Assembly: GCA_947503275.1 (NCBI GenBank)
Contig: CANNCZ010000001.1
Coordinates: 1,240,001 to 1,304,000, forward strand
Reading direction: 5' to 3'
From: an uncultured Erythrobacter sp.
GTDB taxonomy: Bacteria > Pseudomonadota > Alphaproteobacteria > Sphingomonadales > Sphingomonadaceae
DNA length: 64,000 nucleotides
Shown: positions 53,897-63,345 of the stretch, piece by piece
Layout: each line of letters opens with the position of its first letter
Numbering within the stretch: position 1 is the stretch's first letter
Position numbers and translations under genes: made by a program
The notes under the pieces: generated by a model
Database searches by the model: none
The model's input: only the letters and a program-made list of their open reading frames with translations
What the model was told of the DNA's origin: nothing

Positions 53897-55068
53897 GCGG
53901 TCCCGAAGTCATATCCTTAGGCTGCCGCCTCAACATCGCCGAAAGCGAGCGGATGAAGGCGATGCTGGCCGATGCTGGCGATGTTGTGGTGGTCAATTCG
54001 TGTGCCGTTACATCAGAGGCTGTGCGCCAAACCCGCCAAGCCATCCGCAAAGCCCGCCGTGCGCGGCCCGATGCGCGGCTGATAGTCACCGGATGCGCCG
54101 CCGATATTGAGCGTGATCAGATCGCTGACATGCCAGAGGTCGACGGCTTGATCGCCAACGAAGCCAAGCTCGACCCACGCGCATGGAATGTGCCTCTGCC
54201 CGAGGCTCCGCCAACGCCAACCCGCACCCGCGCCTTTATTGCGGTGCAAAATGGCTGCGACCACGCCTGCACGTTTTGCGTGATTCCGCAGGGTCGCGGG
54301 GTCAGCCGTTCAATGACCATCGCCGAGGTGCTGCGCGAAGTGGAGCATCACTTGAGCCAGGGCGCGCGCGAAGTCGTGTTGACCGGCGTGGACGTCACAT
54401 CATGGGGCCACGACCTTCCCGATACGCCGCCGCTGGGCGCTTTGGTGAAGGCGGTGCTCGACACATTCCCACAATTGCCGCGCCTGCGCATGTCGTCGTT
54501 GGATGGGATTGAGATTGATCCGTTGCTCTTTGACCTTTTCGCGGGTCACGAGCGGTTGATGCCGCATCTGCACCTATCGCTGCAACATGGGCACGACCTG
54601 ATTCTGAAACGCATGAAGCGCCGCCACAGCCGCGCTGACGCCGTTGATCTGGTTTCGCGGCTCAAGGCGATGCGCCCAGAGATCGCCATAGGTGCTGACC
54701 TTATCGCAGGCTTTCCGACCGAAACGGATGAGCATCACGCCGCTAATCTTTCGATCATCGACGAACTCGACATCGTCCACGGGCACATCTTCCCATACTC
54801 CCCTCGCCCCGGCACACCGGCTGCCCGCATGCCGCAGGTTGACCGCGCAATTGTGAAAGCGCGCGCCGCTGAATTGCGCGCCGCCGTCGCCGCGCGGCGC
54901 ACCACATGGCTGGACGGGTTTGTGGGCGAAACGATCAGCGTCCTCGCCGAACGCGACGGCACCGGCTATGCGCCGCACTATGCGCGCGTGCGCCTTGGCA
55001 AAGACACCGAAGCTGGCACGATCATCGAGATGACGCCGAGCGCGGTAACAGAAGGGTTTTTGGAATGA
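53893..55068 (+). CDS. mtaB: tRNA t6A37 C2-methylthiotransferase
   Basis: 391 residues, a radical-SAM methylthiotransferase of the MtaB type, adding a methylthio group to t6A37 of tRNAs that read ANN codons. The N-terminal UPF0004 domain provides Cys11, Cys37 and Cys68 for one 4Fe-4S cluster, and the radical-SAM CxxxCxxC is GCDHACTFC (Cys122, 126, 129). RMKRRHSRADAV and FPYSPRPGTPAARMPQV match the core. The C-terminal TRAM-like part is short. GTG start overlaps dapF; the stop overlaps ftsY (ATGA). Confidence 0.9.
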   Translation: MSGPEVISLGCRLNIAESERMKAMLADAGDVVVVNSCAVTSEAVRQTRQAIRKARRARPDARLIVTGCAADIERDQIADMPEVDGLIANEAKLDPRAWNVPLPEAPPTPTRTRAFIAVQNGCDHACTFCVIPQGRGVSRSMTIAEVLREVEHHLSQGAREVVLTGVDVTSWGHDLPDTPPLGALVKAVLDTFPQLPRLRMSSLDGIEIDPLLFDLFAGHERLMPHLHLSLQHGHDLILKRMKRRHSRADAVDLVSRLKAMRPEIAIGADLIAGFPTETDEHHAANLSIIDELDIVHGHIFPYSPRPGTPAARMPQVDRAIVKARAAELRAAVAARRTTWLDGFVGETISVLAERDGTGYAPHYARVRLGKDTEAGTIIEMTPSAVTEGFLE

Positions 55069-55979
55069 CGGACAGCTGGAGTGAGCGGCTGCTGGGGGGC
55101 TTTCGCAAAACCTCAGAGCGGCTCGGCAGCAACCTCACCGGCGTCGCGACCCGGCTGGATGATGCGACGCTTGATGATATTGAGGACGCGCTGATCACAT
55201 CGGACCTTGGCCCGGCCGCGGCTGGCCGTATCCGTGCGAAACTTTCGGATAAGAGCTTCGGCCTTGAGATTACTCAGAGCGAGTTGAAACAGGCGGTCGC
55301 AGATGAGATCGCTGAGATCTTACGCCCGGTTGCAAAGCCGCTGGAGATAACCGCCTTTCCCCGACCGCAAGTGATCCTCGTCATCGGCGTCAACGGATCG
55401 GGCAAAACCACCACCATCGCCAAACTTGCGCATCTTTTCACAGAGGACGATTACGGCGTTCTGTTGGCCGCTGGCGATACTTTCCGCGCCGCCGCGATCG
55501 GCCAGCTCGCCACATGGGCAGAGCGTGCGGGCGTCGATCTGGTGCGCGGACCCGAAGGCGGCGATCCCGCCTCCATCGTCTTTGACGCGGTCAAGCAAGC
55601 CACAGATACGGGCATTGATGCACTGGTCGTGGACACAGCTGGCCGCTTGCAAAACAAAGCCGAATTAATGGAAGAATTGGCGAAAATTCGCCGTGTTCTG
55701 GGCAAATTGAACGAGGATGCGCCGCATGACGTGGTGCTGGTTCTGGATGCGACCAATGGCCAGAATGCGCTGTCTCAGATTGACGTGTTCAAAGAGGTCG
55801 CAGGCGTCACCGGCCTTATCATGACCAAGCTGGATGGCACCGCACGCGGCGGCGTTTTGGTTGCGGCGGCAGAGCAATATGGCCTGCCCATCCATGCGAT
55901 TGGAGTGGGTGAGAAAATGGAAGACTTGCGCCCCTTCGACCCCGATCTGGTCGCGCGCGTTATTGCAGGAGTGGCGTAA
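55065..55979 (+). CDS. ftsY: Signal recognition particle receptor
   Basis: 304 residues, SRP-receptor GTPase that docks ribosome-SRP complexes to the Sec machinery. The NG domain is complete: GVNGSGKTTTIAKLAHLF (G1), DTAGRLQNKAELMEEL (G3), TKLDGTARGGVLVAAAEQYG (G4/G5), ending LRPFDPDLVARVIAG. The acidic N-terminal A domain is nearly absent, which is common in alphaproteobacteria. ATG at 55065 sits in the mtaB stop (ATGA); a longer reading from 54906 would run through mtaB. Stop TAA overlaps yciB ATG. Confidence 0.97.
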   Translation: MTDSWSERLLGGFRKTSERLGSNLTGVATRLDDATLDDIEDALITSDLGPAAAGRIRAKLSDKSFGLEITQSELKQAVADEIAEILRPVAKPLEITAFPRPQVILVIGVNGSGKTTTIAKLAHLFTEDDYGVLLAAGDTFRAAAIGQLATWAERAGVDLVRGPEGGDPASIVFDAVKQATDTGIDALVVDTAGRLQNKAELMEELAKIRRVLGKLNEDAPHDVVLVLDATNGQNALSQIDVFKEVAGVTGLIMTKLDGTARGGVLVAAAEQYGLPIHAIGVGEKMEDLRPFDPDLVARVIAGVA

Positions 55980-56641
55980 TGGCCGAGGGTGAACCCGAAA
56001 CCAAATCCGAGGCAAAAAAGGCGGGATCAAGCTGGATCAGCGTCGCGGTCGATTACGGCCCACTGCTCGTATTCCTTGGCGTGTACCGTTACTACGCGCC
56101 ATCCGATCCCAACCCGGCGGGCGAGATCCTGGCGATCATATACGGTACCGGCGCATTTATGCTCGCGGCAATCACAGCTTTGCTCGTGTCGAAGTGGAGG
56201 CTGGGCAAGATTTCACCGATGCTGTGGTTCTCAACGATCTTGATCGTCGGGTTCGGCGCGCTGACGATATTCTTTGGCGATCCGACCTTCGTCCAGATCA
56301 AGCCGACGATCATCTATGCCGGGATGGGCGCAGCGCTGTTGATCGGGTTTTTCATGGGCCGCGCACTGCTGCAAATCCTATTGGAGGCCGCATTTGAGGG
56401 CGTGGACGAGGCCGGATGGCTCAAATTGTCTCGCAATTGGGGCATCTTCTTCTTGGCGCTCGCCGCGCTAAACGAAGTCCTCCGCTCACAGATGACATTC
56501 GAAAGCTGGCTTTGGGCGAAATTCTGGGTGTTTATGCCGCTCAGTTTTGTCTTCACATTCAGCCAAATCCCGATGCTGTTGAAGCATGGGCTGGATGTGG
56601 GGCAGGATGATGACGAGGCAGAGAGCGGCTCCACCGACTAA
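55979..56641 (+). CDS. yciB: Inner-membrane protein YciB/intracellular septation protein A
   Basis: 220 residues with five or six membrane helices (VDYGPLLVFLGVYRYYAPSD, GTGAFMLAAITALLVSKWRL, PTIIYAGMGAALLIGFFMGR). It matches YciB/IspA, an envelope protein linked to septation and cell-wall elongation; it has lipid-related effects in enterobacteria. A hydrophilic acidic tail (GQDDDEAESGSTD) ends it. The ATG shares a base with the ftsY stop TAA. The dapF-mtaB-ftsY-yciB linkage is a familiar alphaproteobacterial arrangement. Confidence 0.9.
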   Translation: MAEGEPETKSEAKKAGSSWISVAVDYGPLLVFLGVYRYYAPSDPNPAGEILAIIYGTGAFMLAAITALLVSKWRLGKISPMLWFSTILIVGFGALTIFFGDPTFVQIKPTIIYAGMGAALLIGFFMGRALLQILLEAAFEGVDEAGWLKLSRNWGIFFLALAALNEVLRSQMTFESWLWAKFWVFMPLSFVFTFSQIPMLLKHGLDVGQDDDEAESGSTD

Positions 56642-56672
56642 CTCTGTACCGGATGAACTGACAAGCAAGCCT

Positions 56673-57080
56673 CTAAGCTTGCGTCAGGCTCTCGCGAAAT
56701 GCGTCATTCAAATAGGCCGGTGCCTCTAGTGCCCTCTCACGAAGACTGGGCAGAGCCTCTCTATACTCTGGCCGCTTTTCCCAAATGCTATCAGACGCCC
56801 TGAGCAACGTGGAGAGAACGTCACCTTCATAATGCCAGAAATTCTGAAGTGGGTTTTTCTCAAGGAACAACCAAGCGAGATCAAGTATGAACGGCAGACC
56901 ATCTTGCTGCGAGATCAAATACCAGACCTCTTCACCATTCAGGTCGATGAGCGGCTTCGTTGTTGAACGAATTATGGTCGCAACCATGTGGGTTGGAGCA
57001 GACTCCGGATCACCCCAATCATTCCCTGTTAGCTGGGCAAGCGTCATCGAAGCGTCAATGCGATAGGGGCCGATCTTCAT
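56673..57080 (-). CDS. CdiI_2-like contact-dependent growth inhibition immunity protein (orphan)
   Basis: 135 residues resembling the CdiI_2 immunity family: SMTLAQLTGNDWGDPESAPT, KPLIDLNGEEVWYLISQQDG, LPFILDLAWLFLEKNPLQ, and FWHYEGDVLSTLLRASDSIW. Such proteins neutralise CdiA-type toxin tips in the cytosol. No cdiA, cdiB or toxin fragment is near. The ATG is three bases after the kup stop, and its GGTGGAGA ribosome site lies within the last kup codons, so it is expressed with kup. Base composition seems a little lower in GC than its neighbours (by eye). Family similarity is from memory of the pattern and should be tested. Confidence 0.6.
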   Translation of the reverse strand: MKIGPYRIDASMTLAQLTGNDWGDPESAPTHMVATIIRSTTKPLIDLNGEEVWYLISQQDGLPFILDLAWLFLEKNPLQNFWHYEGDVLSTLLRASDSIWEKRPEYREALPSLRERALEAPAYLNDAFRESLTQA

Positions 57081-57083
57081 ACG

Positions 57084-59012
57084 CTAAATCTCCACCTGGC
57101 TCCCAAGCTCAACAACCCTGTTCGTCGGCAGCTTAAAGAAGTCCATCGCGCTGGCTGAATTCATCAGCATCCATGCGAAAAGCTTCTCTCGCCAGATCGG
57201 CATCGCTGGGTTCTTTGATGGCAACAATGTTTGGCGCGAGAGGAAGAAGCTGGTGTGCATCATGTCGAACTCACCCCCGCATCTCTCCATGTGTTTCAGA
57301 CCCGTTGGAACGTCGGTTTCCTCCATAAAGCCATAATGCAGGACCGCGCGGAAGAACCCGTCGCCAAGGTCAGTGAACTCGCACCGTTTGGTCGGATCGG
57401 CATAGGGCACATCTGAGATATCAATCGTCAGGATGACGACGCGTTCATGCAGAACCTTGTTGTGCTTAATATTGTGCAGCAGCGCGGATGGTACGCCCGC
57501 CGTGCTCGATGCCATAAAGATCGCTGTTCCGGGCACGCGCAGAGCGGAGTTCTTGGCCGACTTTGCAAATATCTCCATCGGCAGCGCATGCTCGCTCATC
57601 CGCTCGCGCATCAGCTTACGACCGCGTGACCATGTGGTGAGCAGCAGGAAGGCGACAAAGCCCACCGCCAGCGGGAACCAGCCGCCCTCGGGCACTTTGG
57701 TGAGGTTCGCGGCGAAATACGCACCGTCGACGATCAGGAAGACCAGAACGACCGGCACCGCATACCACCACTTCCATTTCCACACGCCGATCAACAGCAC
57801 CGCCATCAAAAGAGTGTCGATGGTGACAGCGCCCGTCACCGCGATGCCATATGCATTGGCGAGGTTGGATGAGTTTTGGAACGTCAGAACCAGAATGATC
57901 ACTGCAATCATCAGGGCCCAATTCACAGCGGGAATATAAATCTGGCCGCCCTCTGTCTCTGATGTGTGGCGGATGTTGAGGCGGGGGATATAGCCCATCT
58001 GGATCGCTTGCTGAGTGATCGAGAATGCGCCTGAGATCACCGCTTGGCTGGCGATGAAGGTTGCGATTGTGGCGAGGAAGACGAGCGGTAGACGCCATTC
58101 CTCCGATGCCAAGAAGAAGAACGGGTTTTGGATTGCTTCGGCAGCTTGTTCTGCGGGCAGGCCGATGACCATCGCCCCTTGGCCGAAATAGTTGAGCAGA
58201 AGGCACGGCATGACAAATCCGAACCAGCTCAAACGCATTGGCCCGCGCCCGAAATGCCCCATATCGGAATAGAGCGCCTCAGAGCCCGTCACAGCCAGCA
58301 CAACGGTGCCCAATGCGAGGAAGGCGAACCATCCATCAAGGATAAAGAAATTGACCGCGTGGTGTGGGGAGAGCGCCCACAAAATCTCAGGCGTTTGCAC
58401 AATCTGCCAAGCGCCCAACCCGGCGATCACAGTGAAGTAGACTATCATCACCGGCGCAAACAGAGCGCCAACCTTCGCTGTGCCGCGTTTTTGCAGCACG
58501 AATAGAAACACCAGCAATGCGAGAGAGATTGGGATCACATATCGCTCAAAACCCTCATCCACCACCGTCAACCCTTCGACCGCCGAGAGGACCGAGATGG
58601 CAGGCGTAATCATGCTGTCGCCGTAAAAAAGCGCAGTCGCAAACACGCCCAACAGCACCGCGATCCAGCCATATTTCGACTTAGAAAGGCTGCGGCTGAT
58701 AAGTGCGACGAGAGCGAGCGAACCGCCCTGCCCCTTGTTATCCGCACGCATCAGGATGGAGACGTATTGGATCGAGACAACCAGCGTCATCGACCAGAAA
58801 ATCAGGCTGACAACGCCCAGCACATGGGCCGGGTCCAATTGCACTTCGGCGCGGCCCACAAAGGTTTCACGAAAGGCGTAAAGTGGGCTGGTGCCGATAT
58901 CGCCAAAGACGACGCCAATCGCGCCAACCGCCAGCGCGCTTTTGGAGGCACTGTGGCTCTTACCACCCTCTGGGGGGTGGTGAGCAGGTGTTGGCGCTGA
59001 AGTGTCGCTCAT
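57084..59012 (-). CDS. kup: Low-affinity K+ transporter Kup
   Basis: 642 residues with about twelve helices and a cytosolic C-terminal domain. The KUP/HAK/KT signature [19 protein letters not shown] starts helix 1, and [18 protein letters not shown] follows. Kup takes up K+ (or Cs+) with protons, mainly at low pH. The tail [20 protein letters not shown] and [11 protein letters not shown] is typical. ATG at 59012. The downstream immunity-like gene starts three bases after the stop. Confidence 0.96.
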   Translation of the reverse strand: MSDTSAPTPAHHPPEGGKSHSASKSALAVGAIGVVFGDIGTSPLYAFRETFVGRAEVQLDPAHVLGVVSLIFWSMTLVVSIQYVSILMRADNKGQGGSLALVALISRSLSKSKYGWIAVLLGVFATALFYGDSMITPAISVLSAVEGLTVVDEGFERYVIPISLALLVFLFVLQKRGTAKVGALFAPVMIVYFTVIAGLGAWQIVQTPEILWALSPHHAVNFFILDGWFAFLALGTVVLAVTGSEALYSDMGHFGRGPMRLSWFGFVMPCLLLNYFGQGAMVIGLPAEQAAEAIQNPFFFLASEEWRLPLVFLATIATFIASQAVISGAFSITQQAIQMGYIPRLNIRHTSETEGGQIYIPAVNWALMIAVIILVLTFQNSSNLANAYGIAVTGAVTIDTLLMAVLLIGVWKWKWWYAVPVVLVFLIVDGAYFAANLTKVPEGGWFPLAVGFVAFLLLTTWSRGRKLMRERMSEHALPMEIFAKSAKNSALRVPGTAIFMASSTAGVPSALLHNIKHNKVLHERVVILTIDISDVPYADPTKRCEFTDLGDGFFRAVLHYGFMEETDVPTGLKHMERCGGEFDMMHTSFFLSRQTLLPSKNPAMPIWREKLFAWMLMNSASAMDFFKLPTNRVVELGSQVEI

Positions 59013-59123
59013 ATGCGGCGATTATCCCGAGAGGCCGGGCGCGCTGGCCCATCCAAGGCCGCGCCACCTAGCACCGCGCTCCTGCCCCTGCAACATCGCG
59101 ACTCGCAAGCGCCCCACAGCGGA

Positions 59124-59765
59124 TTATTGCAGCATCGGAGCGTTGGCGATCATTTGGTCGAGCTGAGCGATGCGTGCCTCGATGTCATCACGCCACGGCG
59201 CGTCCTCTGGCGAACGGGCCAACAGGTTTGCCCAAGTGTCCCGCGCCGCACGAACTTGGCCGGTCTGTAAAAGCGAGAAACCCATGAAATAATCCGCACC
59301 CGGATTAAGCGGATCAATCGCTCGTGCCCTTCCATACGCGAACGCTGCCGCCGGGGTCACAAAGCCGTCCGCATGCCCCGTCAGCGACATGGCCAGAGCC
59401 AGCCACCCCTCGAGATGTTCGGGATTATCGCTCAACCCCTTACGCAACATCCCTGACGCTTCATCAAACTTTCCGCGCCGGGCAAAGCCATCGGACAGGA
59501 CCAGATAATCGGGCTTTGGAATGCTATCGTCGAACAGCTGACGGCGCGCAGTCACCATCTCCTCGCCAGATTGTTGATCGCTGGCGATATCCGGCTCTTT
59601 CGGACTGCTCGGCTGATCAGGGGAACCCTGCCATGCATATCCGACCAGACCGAACAACAAAACCGCGCCAAACACGGCAAAGCCCTCTTTCGGCAATCGC
59701 AGCATGAATGCGGCAATCGCAAAGCTGACAAGTGCCAGCGATAATACGGCAAGCCAACCGCCCAT
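59124..59765 (-). CDS. ccmI: Cytochrome c maturation TPR subunit CcmI
   Basis: 213 residues. Two membrane helices (AVLSLALVSFAIAAFMLRL and FAVFGAVLLFGLVGYAW) and a periplasmic TPR domain (YLVLSDGFARRGKFDEASGM, GLSDNPEHLEGWLALAMSLT, GADYFMGFSLLQTGQVRAAR). CcmI holds apocytochrome c C-termini for the heme ligation machinery. It is the last gene of the operon. It is shorter than many CcmI proteins, with an abridged TPR part, and resembles NrfG-like chaperones, the alternative name. Confidence 0.85.
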   Translation of the reverse strand: MGGWLAVLSLALVSFAIAAFMLRLPKEGFAVFGAVLLFGLVGYAWQGSPDQPSSPKEPDIASDQQSGEEMVTARRQLFDDSIPKPDYLVLSDGFARRGKFDEASGMLRKGLSDNPEHLEGWLALAMSLTGHADGFVTPAAAFAYGRARAIDPLNPGADYFMGFSLLQTGQVRAARDTWANLLARSPEDAPWRDDIEARIAQLDQMIANAPMLQ

Positions 59766-60187
59766 TATTCGGTGCCCTTATCAGAACGCCGCTTGCCCAG
59801 ACGTGTGAACAACACTCCGCCGACAATCAAAAGCAGCAAAAGCGGAATCGCAAATAGGGGCCAGGTGGTCGATGAAACCTCCGGCTGATAGCTCACGTAG
59901 TCACCGTAACGCTGAGTCAGCCAGCTGCGGATCGCATCGGGGCTTTCGCCTGCTAGTATGCGCGAGCGAACCTGATGACGCATGTCGCCGGCCATCGGCG
60001 CGTCGCTGTCATTTATGGATTGCGATTGGCATTTGAGACAGCGCAATGTCTCCATCAACTCGGTTGCTTCGGCTTCCAAGGCAGGGTCTTCGAGCTGCGT
60101 GTAAGCATAGGGCGCAGGCGGCATCGATTGCTGAGCCAGTACGGGGGCCGCCATCAAAGCGAGGATCGCGAACCACAACCGCATCAT
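59765..60187 (-). CDS. ccmH: Cytochrome c maturation thiol oxidoreductase CcmH (CcmL/CycL)
   Basis: 140 residues, signal peptide RLWFAILALMAAPVLAQ, the redox motif LRCLKCQSQSI (Cys50 and Cys53), then SRILAGESPDAIRSWLTQRY with the conserved GDYVSYQPE, and a C-terminal membrane helix (WPLFAIPLLLLLIVGGVLF). It helps keep apocytochrome c CXXCH thiols reduced in the periplasm. The ATG lies in the stop region of ccmG (four-base overlap), and its stop overlaps the ccmI start. Confidence 0.95.
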   Translation of the reverse strand: MMRLWFAILALMAAPVLAQQSMPPAPYAYTQLEDPALEAEATELMETLRCLKCQSQSINDSDAPMAGDMRHQVRSRILAGESPDAIRSWLTQRYGDYVSYQPEVSSTTWPLFAIPLLLLLIVGGVLFTRLGKRRSDKGTE

Positions 60188-60708
60188 CGCACCTCTTCCA
60201 GTTTTTCAAGCAAAAGCGGCACCGTATCTGCGCGGATATCGCCAATATGCTGATACCGGATATTGCCCGCGGCATCGATCACATAGGTCTCTGGCACACC
60301 CGATGCACCGATCTCCAGCATCAATTCTGAGATATCGTCCGACCCGATCCGCGAATAGGGATTGCCATAACGGTTGAGGAAATCTGCCACAGCCTCAGGC
60401 CGGTCGCGTACCGCAATGCCGATGATCTCAACGCCTTCCTCACGCAACCGCTCCAGATGCGGAGCCTCTGCGATGCAAGGCAGGCACCAGCTTGCCCAGA
60501 TATTGAGCAAGCGCGGCTGACCCTCGACAAAGTCGGCGCGCGATACGCCCGGCATCCCCTCCAGAGCAGGTTCCAGCGTGAATTCTGGCAGCGGCTGCTC
60601 GATCATTTGCGACCGGACATTCTGCTCTTTTGGCTGAGTTAGCTGATATCCGGCGAGCCCTGCGAAAAACAGGAAGAGCGCCAGTGGTATGAAATAGGCA
60701 AGGCGCAT
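60184..60708 (-). CDS. ccmG: Thiol:disulfide interchange protein CcmG/DsbE
   Basis: 174 residues, N-terminal membrane anchor YFIPLALFLFFAGLAGYQL and a periplasmic thioredoxin fold with WASWCLPCIAEAP (Cys75, Cys78) and the cis-proline segment GASGVPETYVID. It reduces CcmH or apocytochrome c. Overlaps ccmH by four bases and shares its first base with the ccmF stop. Typical length. Confidence 0.95.
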   Translation of the reverse strand: MRLAYFIPLALFLFFAGLAGYQLTQPKEQNVRSQMIEQPLPEFTLEPALEGMPGVSRADFVEGQPRLLNIWASWCLPCIAEAPHLERLREEGVEIIGIAVRDRPEAVADFLNRYGNPYSRIGSDDISELMLEIGASGVPETYVIDAAGNIRYQHIGDIRADTVPLLLEKLEEVR

Positions 60709-62717
60709 TATTCGGCAGGCTCCGGAGCGGCTGTGCTGCCGGGTTTGTCACCACTCAAAGCTTCAACATCGGCACGGCGCGCTTTGCCTTGCGCTTTGGC
60801 GCTGCGGCGTTTCAGATCAACTTGCAAACGGCCGATAATCGACAGGATGCCGCCAAATGCGATCAGCAATCCGCCATACCAGATGAAAGTCACAAATGGC
60901 TTCCACCAGACCCGGATCTGCCAGCGCTCATTGCCATTGGCATCAATGCCGGCACTGTCTCCAACCACCACGTAAAGCTGTCCATCCCAGCGGGTGACTA
61001 GCGCGCTTTCGGATGTGGGTTGTGGCGGGGACCAGAAATTGCGAGATTGCGGGCCAAGTTCGGTCGGCTCTTCATCACCGCGTGCGGCCAAAACCCTTGC
61101 CTCTATTGCAGTCCAATTGGGACCGGCCACGGGGTCAACGCTTTCAAGTTGAATGTTCCAGTCCGCAACCACTTCGCTATCGCCCGGTGCCATTGCAGCA
61201 AGCTTTTCCGAGGTGAACGCGCTCTCACTGGCCATGCCGAACAGAGAAACTGCGACACCGAAATGCGCCGCAATCATGCCCCATGTCGCAGTGGGTACGC
61301 GGCGGATATTGCGTCCTTTCAACGGCAGCAATGCCCCAATGCCGAGCGCCACCGACAATGCCAAACCCAGCACAGCGAGCACTGAATAATCGCCGAGGAT
61401 CGCGACCAGCGCGACAATCGCAATCGCTACCGCTGCCAACAGAGCCAGCTCAAATTGAATGCGAGCAGGCTTATCATCTTTCCACCGCAGCAATGGGCCA
61501 ACGGCCATCACAATAAACATCGGGATCGCAAAGATCGCACCCGCTGGGTTGAAATACGGAGGCCCAACACTGACGCGGACATCAAACGCCTCAGTCAGCA
61601 GCGGATAAAGCGTGCCTAGCAGCACAATCGCAAGGATCGCCGAGAGCATCACATTGTTGAAAACCAGCGCCCCTTCGCGGCTCGTCACGGTGAAGCGCTT
61701 ACCTTCGGAAATCGAGCCAGCACGCATCGCAAAAATCACGAGCGCGCCGCCAATATAGAGGCCCAGAAGGCCCAGGATGAAGCTGCCGCGTTCTGGATCA
61801 ACGGCGAAGGCATGGACGCTGGTAAGCACACCTGACCGCACCAAGAATGTACCTAGCATCGACATAGAAAATGCCAGCACGCCCAGCATAATCGTCCATG
61901 TGCGCAAAGCGTCGCGCGCGGCCAATACGGTAACTGAATGGAGCAAAGCGGTCGCCGCGAGCCACGGCATAAGCGAGGCGTTCTCAACCGGGTCCCAGAA
62001 CCACCAGCCGCCCCAGCCCAGCTCATAATACGCCCAATAAGAGCCCGCCGTAATGCCAAAGGTCAGGAACACCCAAGCGCCTAGCACCCAAGGCCGCATG
62101 ACCTTCGCAAAATCGGGAGTCACTTGCCGCGTGATCAGCGCGCCCATCGCGAGGCTGAACGCGACCGACAGGCCGACATAGCCAACATACAATGTAGGCG
62201 GATGGATCGCGAGGCCGATATCTTGGAGCAGTGGGTTGAGACCGCCCCCTTCGAGAGCAGGCACAGGCAAACGCTCAAACGGGTTCGAGCTGAGCAGCAT
62301 AAAGGCATAGAATCCCAGCGCCACAAAGCCCTGCACCATCAAAGTCGCGCTCATCGTTTTTTCGGGCAAGCGCCGCTCTAGGCCGCCGAGCAATCCGCCC
62401 GATAGTGCGAGCACTGCGACCCAAAGCAGCATGGAGCCTTCGTGATTGCCCCATGTTCCGGTGAGTTTGTAGATAAACGGCTTGGCCGAATGCGAGTTGG
62501 TCGCAACCAGCTTGATCGACAAATCGGTAATCGCGAAAGCATAAAGCAGCAGGAAGAACGCCAACACTGCCAAAAACGCCTGAACCACCGAAGCCGGGCG
62601 AGCATAAAGCGCATGGGGGCTGGCAACATCACGCAAACCCATCGCGCCAGAAATCATCATCAACACAGACAGTGCAGCGGATAGCCACAATGCGGCAAGG
62701 CCCAGTTCAGCGATCAT
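60708..62717 (-). CDS. ccmF: Cytochrome c heme lyase subunit CcmF
   Basis: 669 residues with about fifteen membrane helices. The Trp-rich heme-handling WWD signature reads GWGGWWFWDPVENASLMPWL, and His-bearing loops such as HPPTLYVGYVGLSVAF and SMLLWVAVLAL flank it. CcmF receives heme from CcmE and attaches it to apocytochrome c. A long periplasmic loop precedes the last helix, and the tail is acidic and alanine-rich. It sits 18 bases after ccmE. Confidence 0.96.
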   Translation of the reverse strand: MIAELGLAALWLSAALSVLMMISGAMGLRDVASPHALYARPASVVQAFLAVLAFFLLLYAFAITDLSIKLVATNSHSAKPFIYKLTGTWGNHEGSMLLWVAVLALSGGLLGGLERRLPEKTMSATLMVQGFVALGFYAFMLLSSNPFERLPVPALEGGGLNPLLQDIGLAIHPPTLYVGYVGLSVAFSLAMGALITRQVTPDFAKVMRPWVLGAWVFLTFGITAGSYWAYYELGWGGWWFWDPVENASLMPWLAATALLHSVTVLAARDALRTWTIMLGVLAFSMSMLGTFLVRSGVLTSVHAFAVDPERGSFILGLLGLYIGGALVIFAMRAGSISEGKRFTVTSREGALVFNNVMLSAILAIVLLGTLYPLLTEAFDVRVSVGPPYFNPAGAIFAIPMFIVMAVGPLLRWKDDKPARIQFELALLAAVAIAIVALVAILGDYSVLAVLGLALSVALGIGALLPLKGRNIRRVPTATWGMIAAHFGVAVSLFGMASESAFTSEKLAAMAPGDSEVVADWNIQLESVDPVAGPNWTAIEARVLAARGDEEPTELGPQSRNFWSPPQPTSESALVTRWDGQLYVVVGDSAGIDANGNERWQIRVWWKPFVTFIWYGGLLIAFGGILSIIGRLQVDLKRRSAKAQGKARRADVEALSGDKPGSTAAPEPAE

Positions 62718-62735
62718 AGTCTGTGTCCGTCCGCT

Positions 62736-63203
62736 CTATTCTAACCCAGCGACCGTTTCGGCATAATCATCATTGCCGTCATGCCCTTCCAGCCCTTCAA
62801 GCTCTCGTGGCACATAATTCTCATCATGTTTGGCAAGGAGATTGGTGGCAAGGAATGTGCCGTCCGGTTGCAAACTGCCCTCTGCAACAACGCCGGATCC
62901 TTCGACAAACAGATCGGGCAGGATGCCGCTATAGGTGACCGGCACGCTGCTATCTTCATTGCCGGTAACGACAAAGTCGACCGTGATGCCATCCGCTTGG
63001 GTGGCGATAGAGCCGGGCTGCACCATTCCGCCAAGGCGAACAGGCTGACCAACTTCGGGCGGCGTCGCGGACATTTGCTCTGGCAGGTAGAAATAGTTCG
63101 CTTGGCTGCGCAAAGCCCATGCAGCGATCAAACCAGCAGCGACAATTGCGACCAGAGCAAGGATGACCAACGTCATCCGCTGATGTTTGGCTTTCATCGC
63201 CAT
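62736..63203 (-). CDS. ccmE: Heme chaperone CcmE
   Basis: 155 residues (153 if the second ATG at 63197 is used). A membrane helix (VILALVAIVAAGLIAAWAL) is followed by a beta-barrel OB-fold. The covalent heme ligand is the His in LLAKHDENYVP (residue 126 of the longer form). The motif VRLGGMVQPGSI and FEGSG-like FVEGSGVVAEG are family marks. It starts one base after the TAA of ccmD. Confidence 0.95.
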   Translation of the reverse strand: MAMKAKHQRMTLVILALVAIVAAGLIAAWALRSQANYFYLPEQMSATPPEVGQPVRLGGMVQPGSIATQADGITVDFVVTGNEDSSVPVTYSGILPDLFVEGSGVVAEGSLQPDGTFLATNLLAKHDENYVPRELEGLEGHDGNDDYAETVAGLE

Positions 63204-63204
63204 T

Positions 63205-63345
63205 TTATTTCCGCCTCATTTCATCGCGGCGCTTCTCTGCGCGGCGCATTGAATAGTAGCTCCAGATGATGAGCAGTGCGAGCGCAATCAGACCAACTGC
63301 AAGTGCGCCATAGACGAAGGGCCACGGATCAAGGGATTCGCGCAC
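63205..63345 (-). CDS. ccmD: Cytochrome c maturation protein CcmD (46 residues)
   Basis: A 46-codon gene with GTG start at 63345 and TAA ending at 63205. It encodes MRESLDPWPFVYGALAVGLI followed by a second hydrophobic stretch ending LLIIWSYYSMRR and a charged tail RAEKRRDEMRRK. That is the classic CcmD layout of one membrane helix and a basic cytoplasmic tail. It fills the space between ccmC and ccmE exactly: the stop of ccmC shares one base with its start, and ccmE begins one base after its stop. CcmD assists the release of heme-loaded CcmE. Confidence 0.9.
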   Translation of the reverse strand: MRESLDPWPFVYGALAVGLIALALLIIWSYYSMRRAEKRRDEMRRK

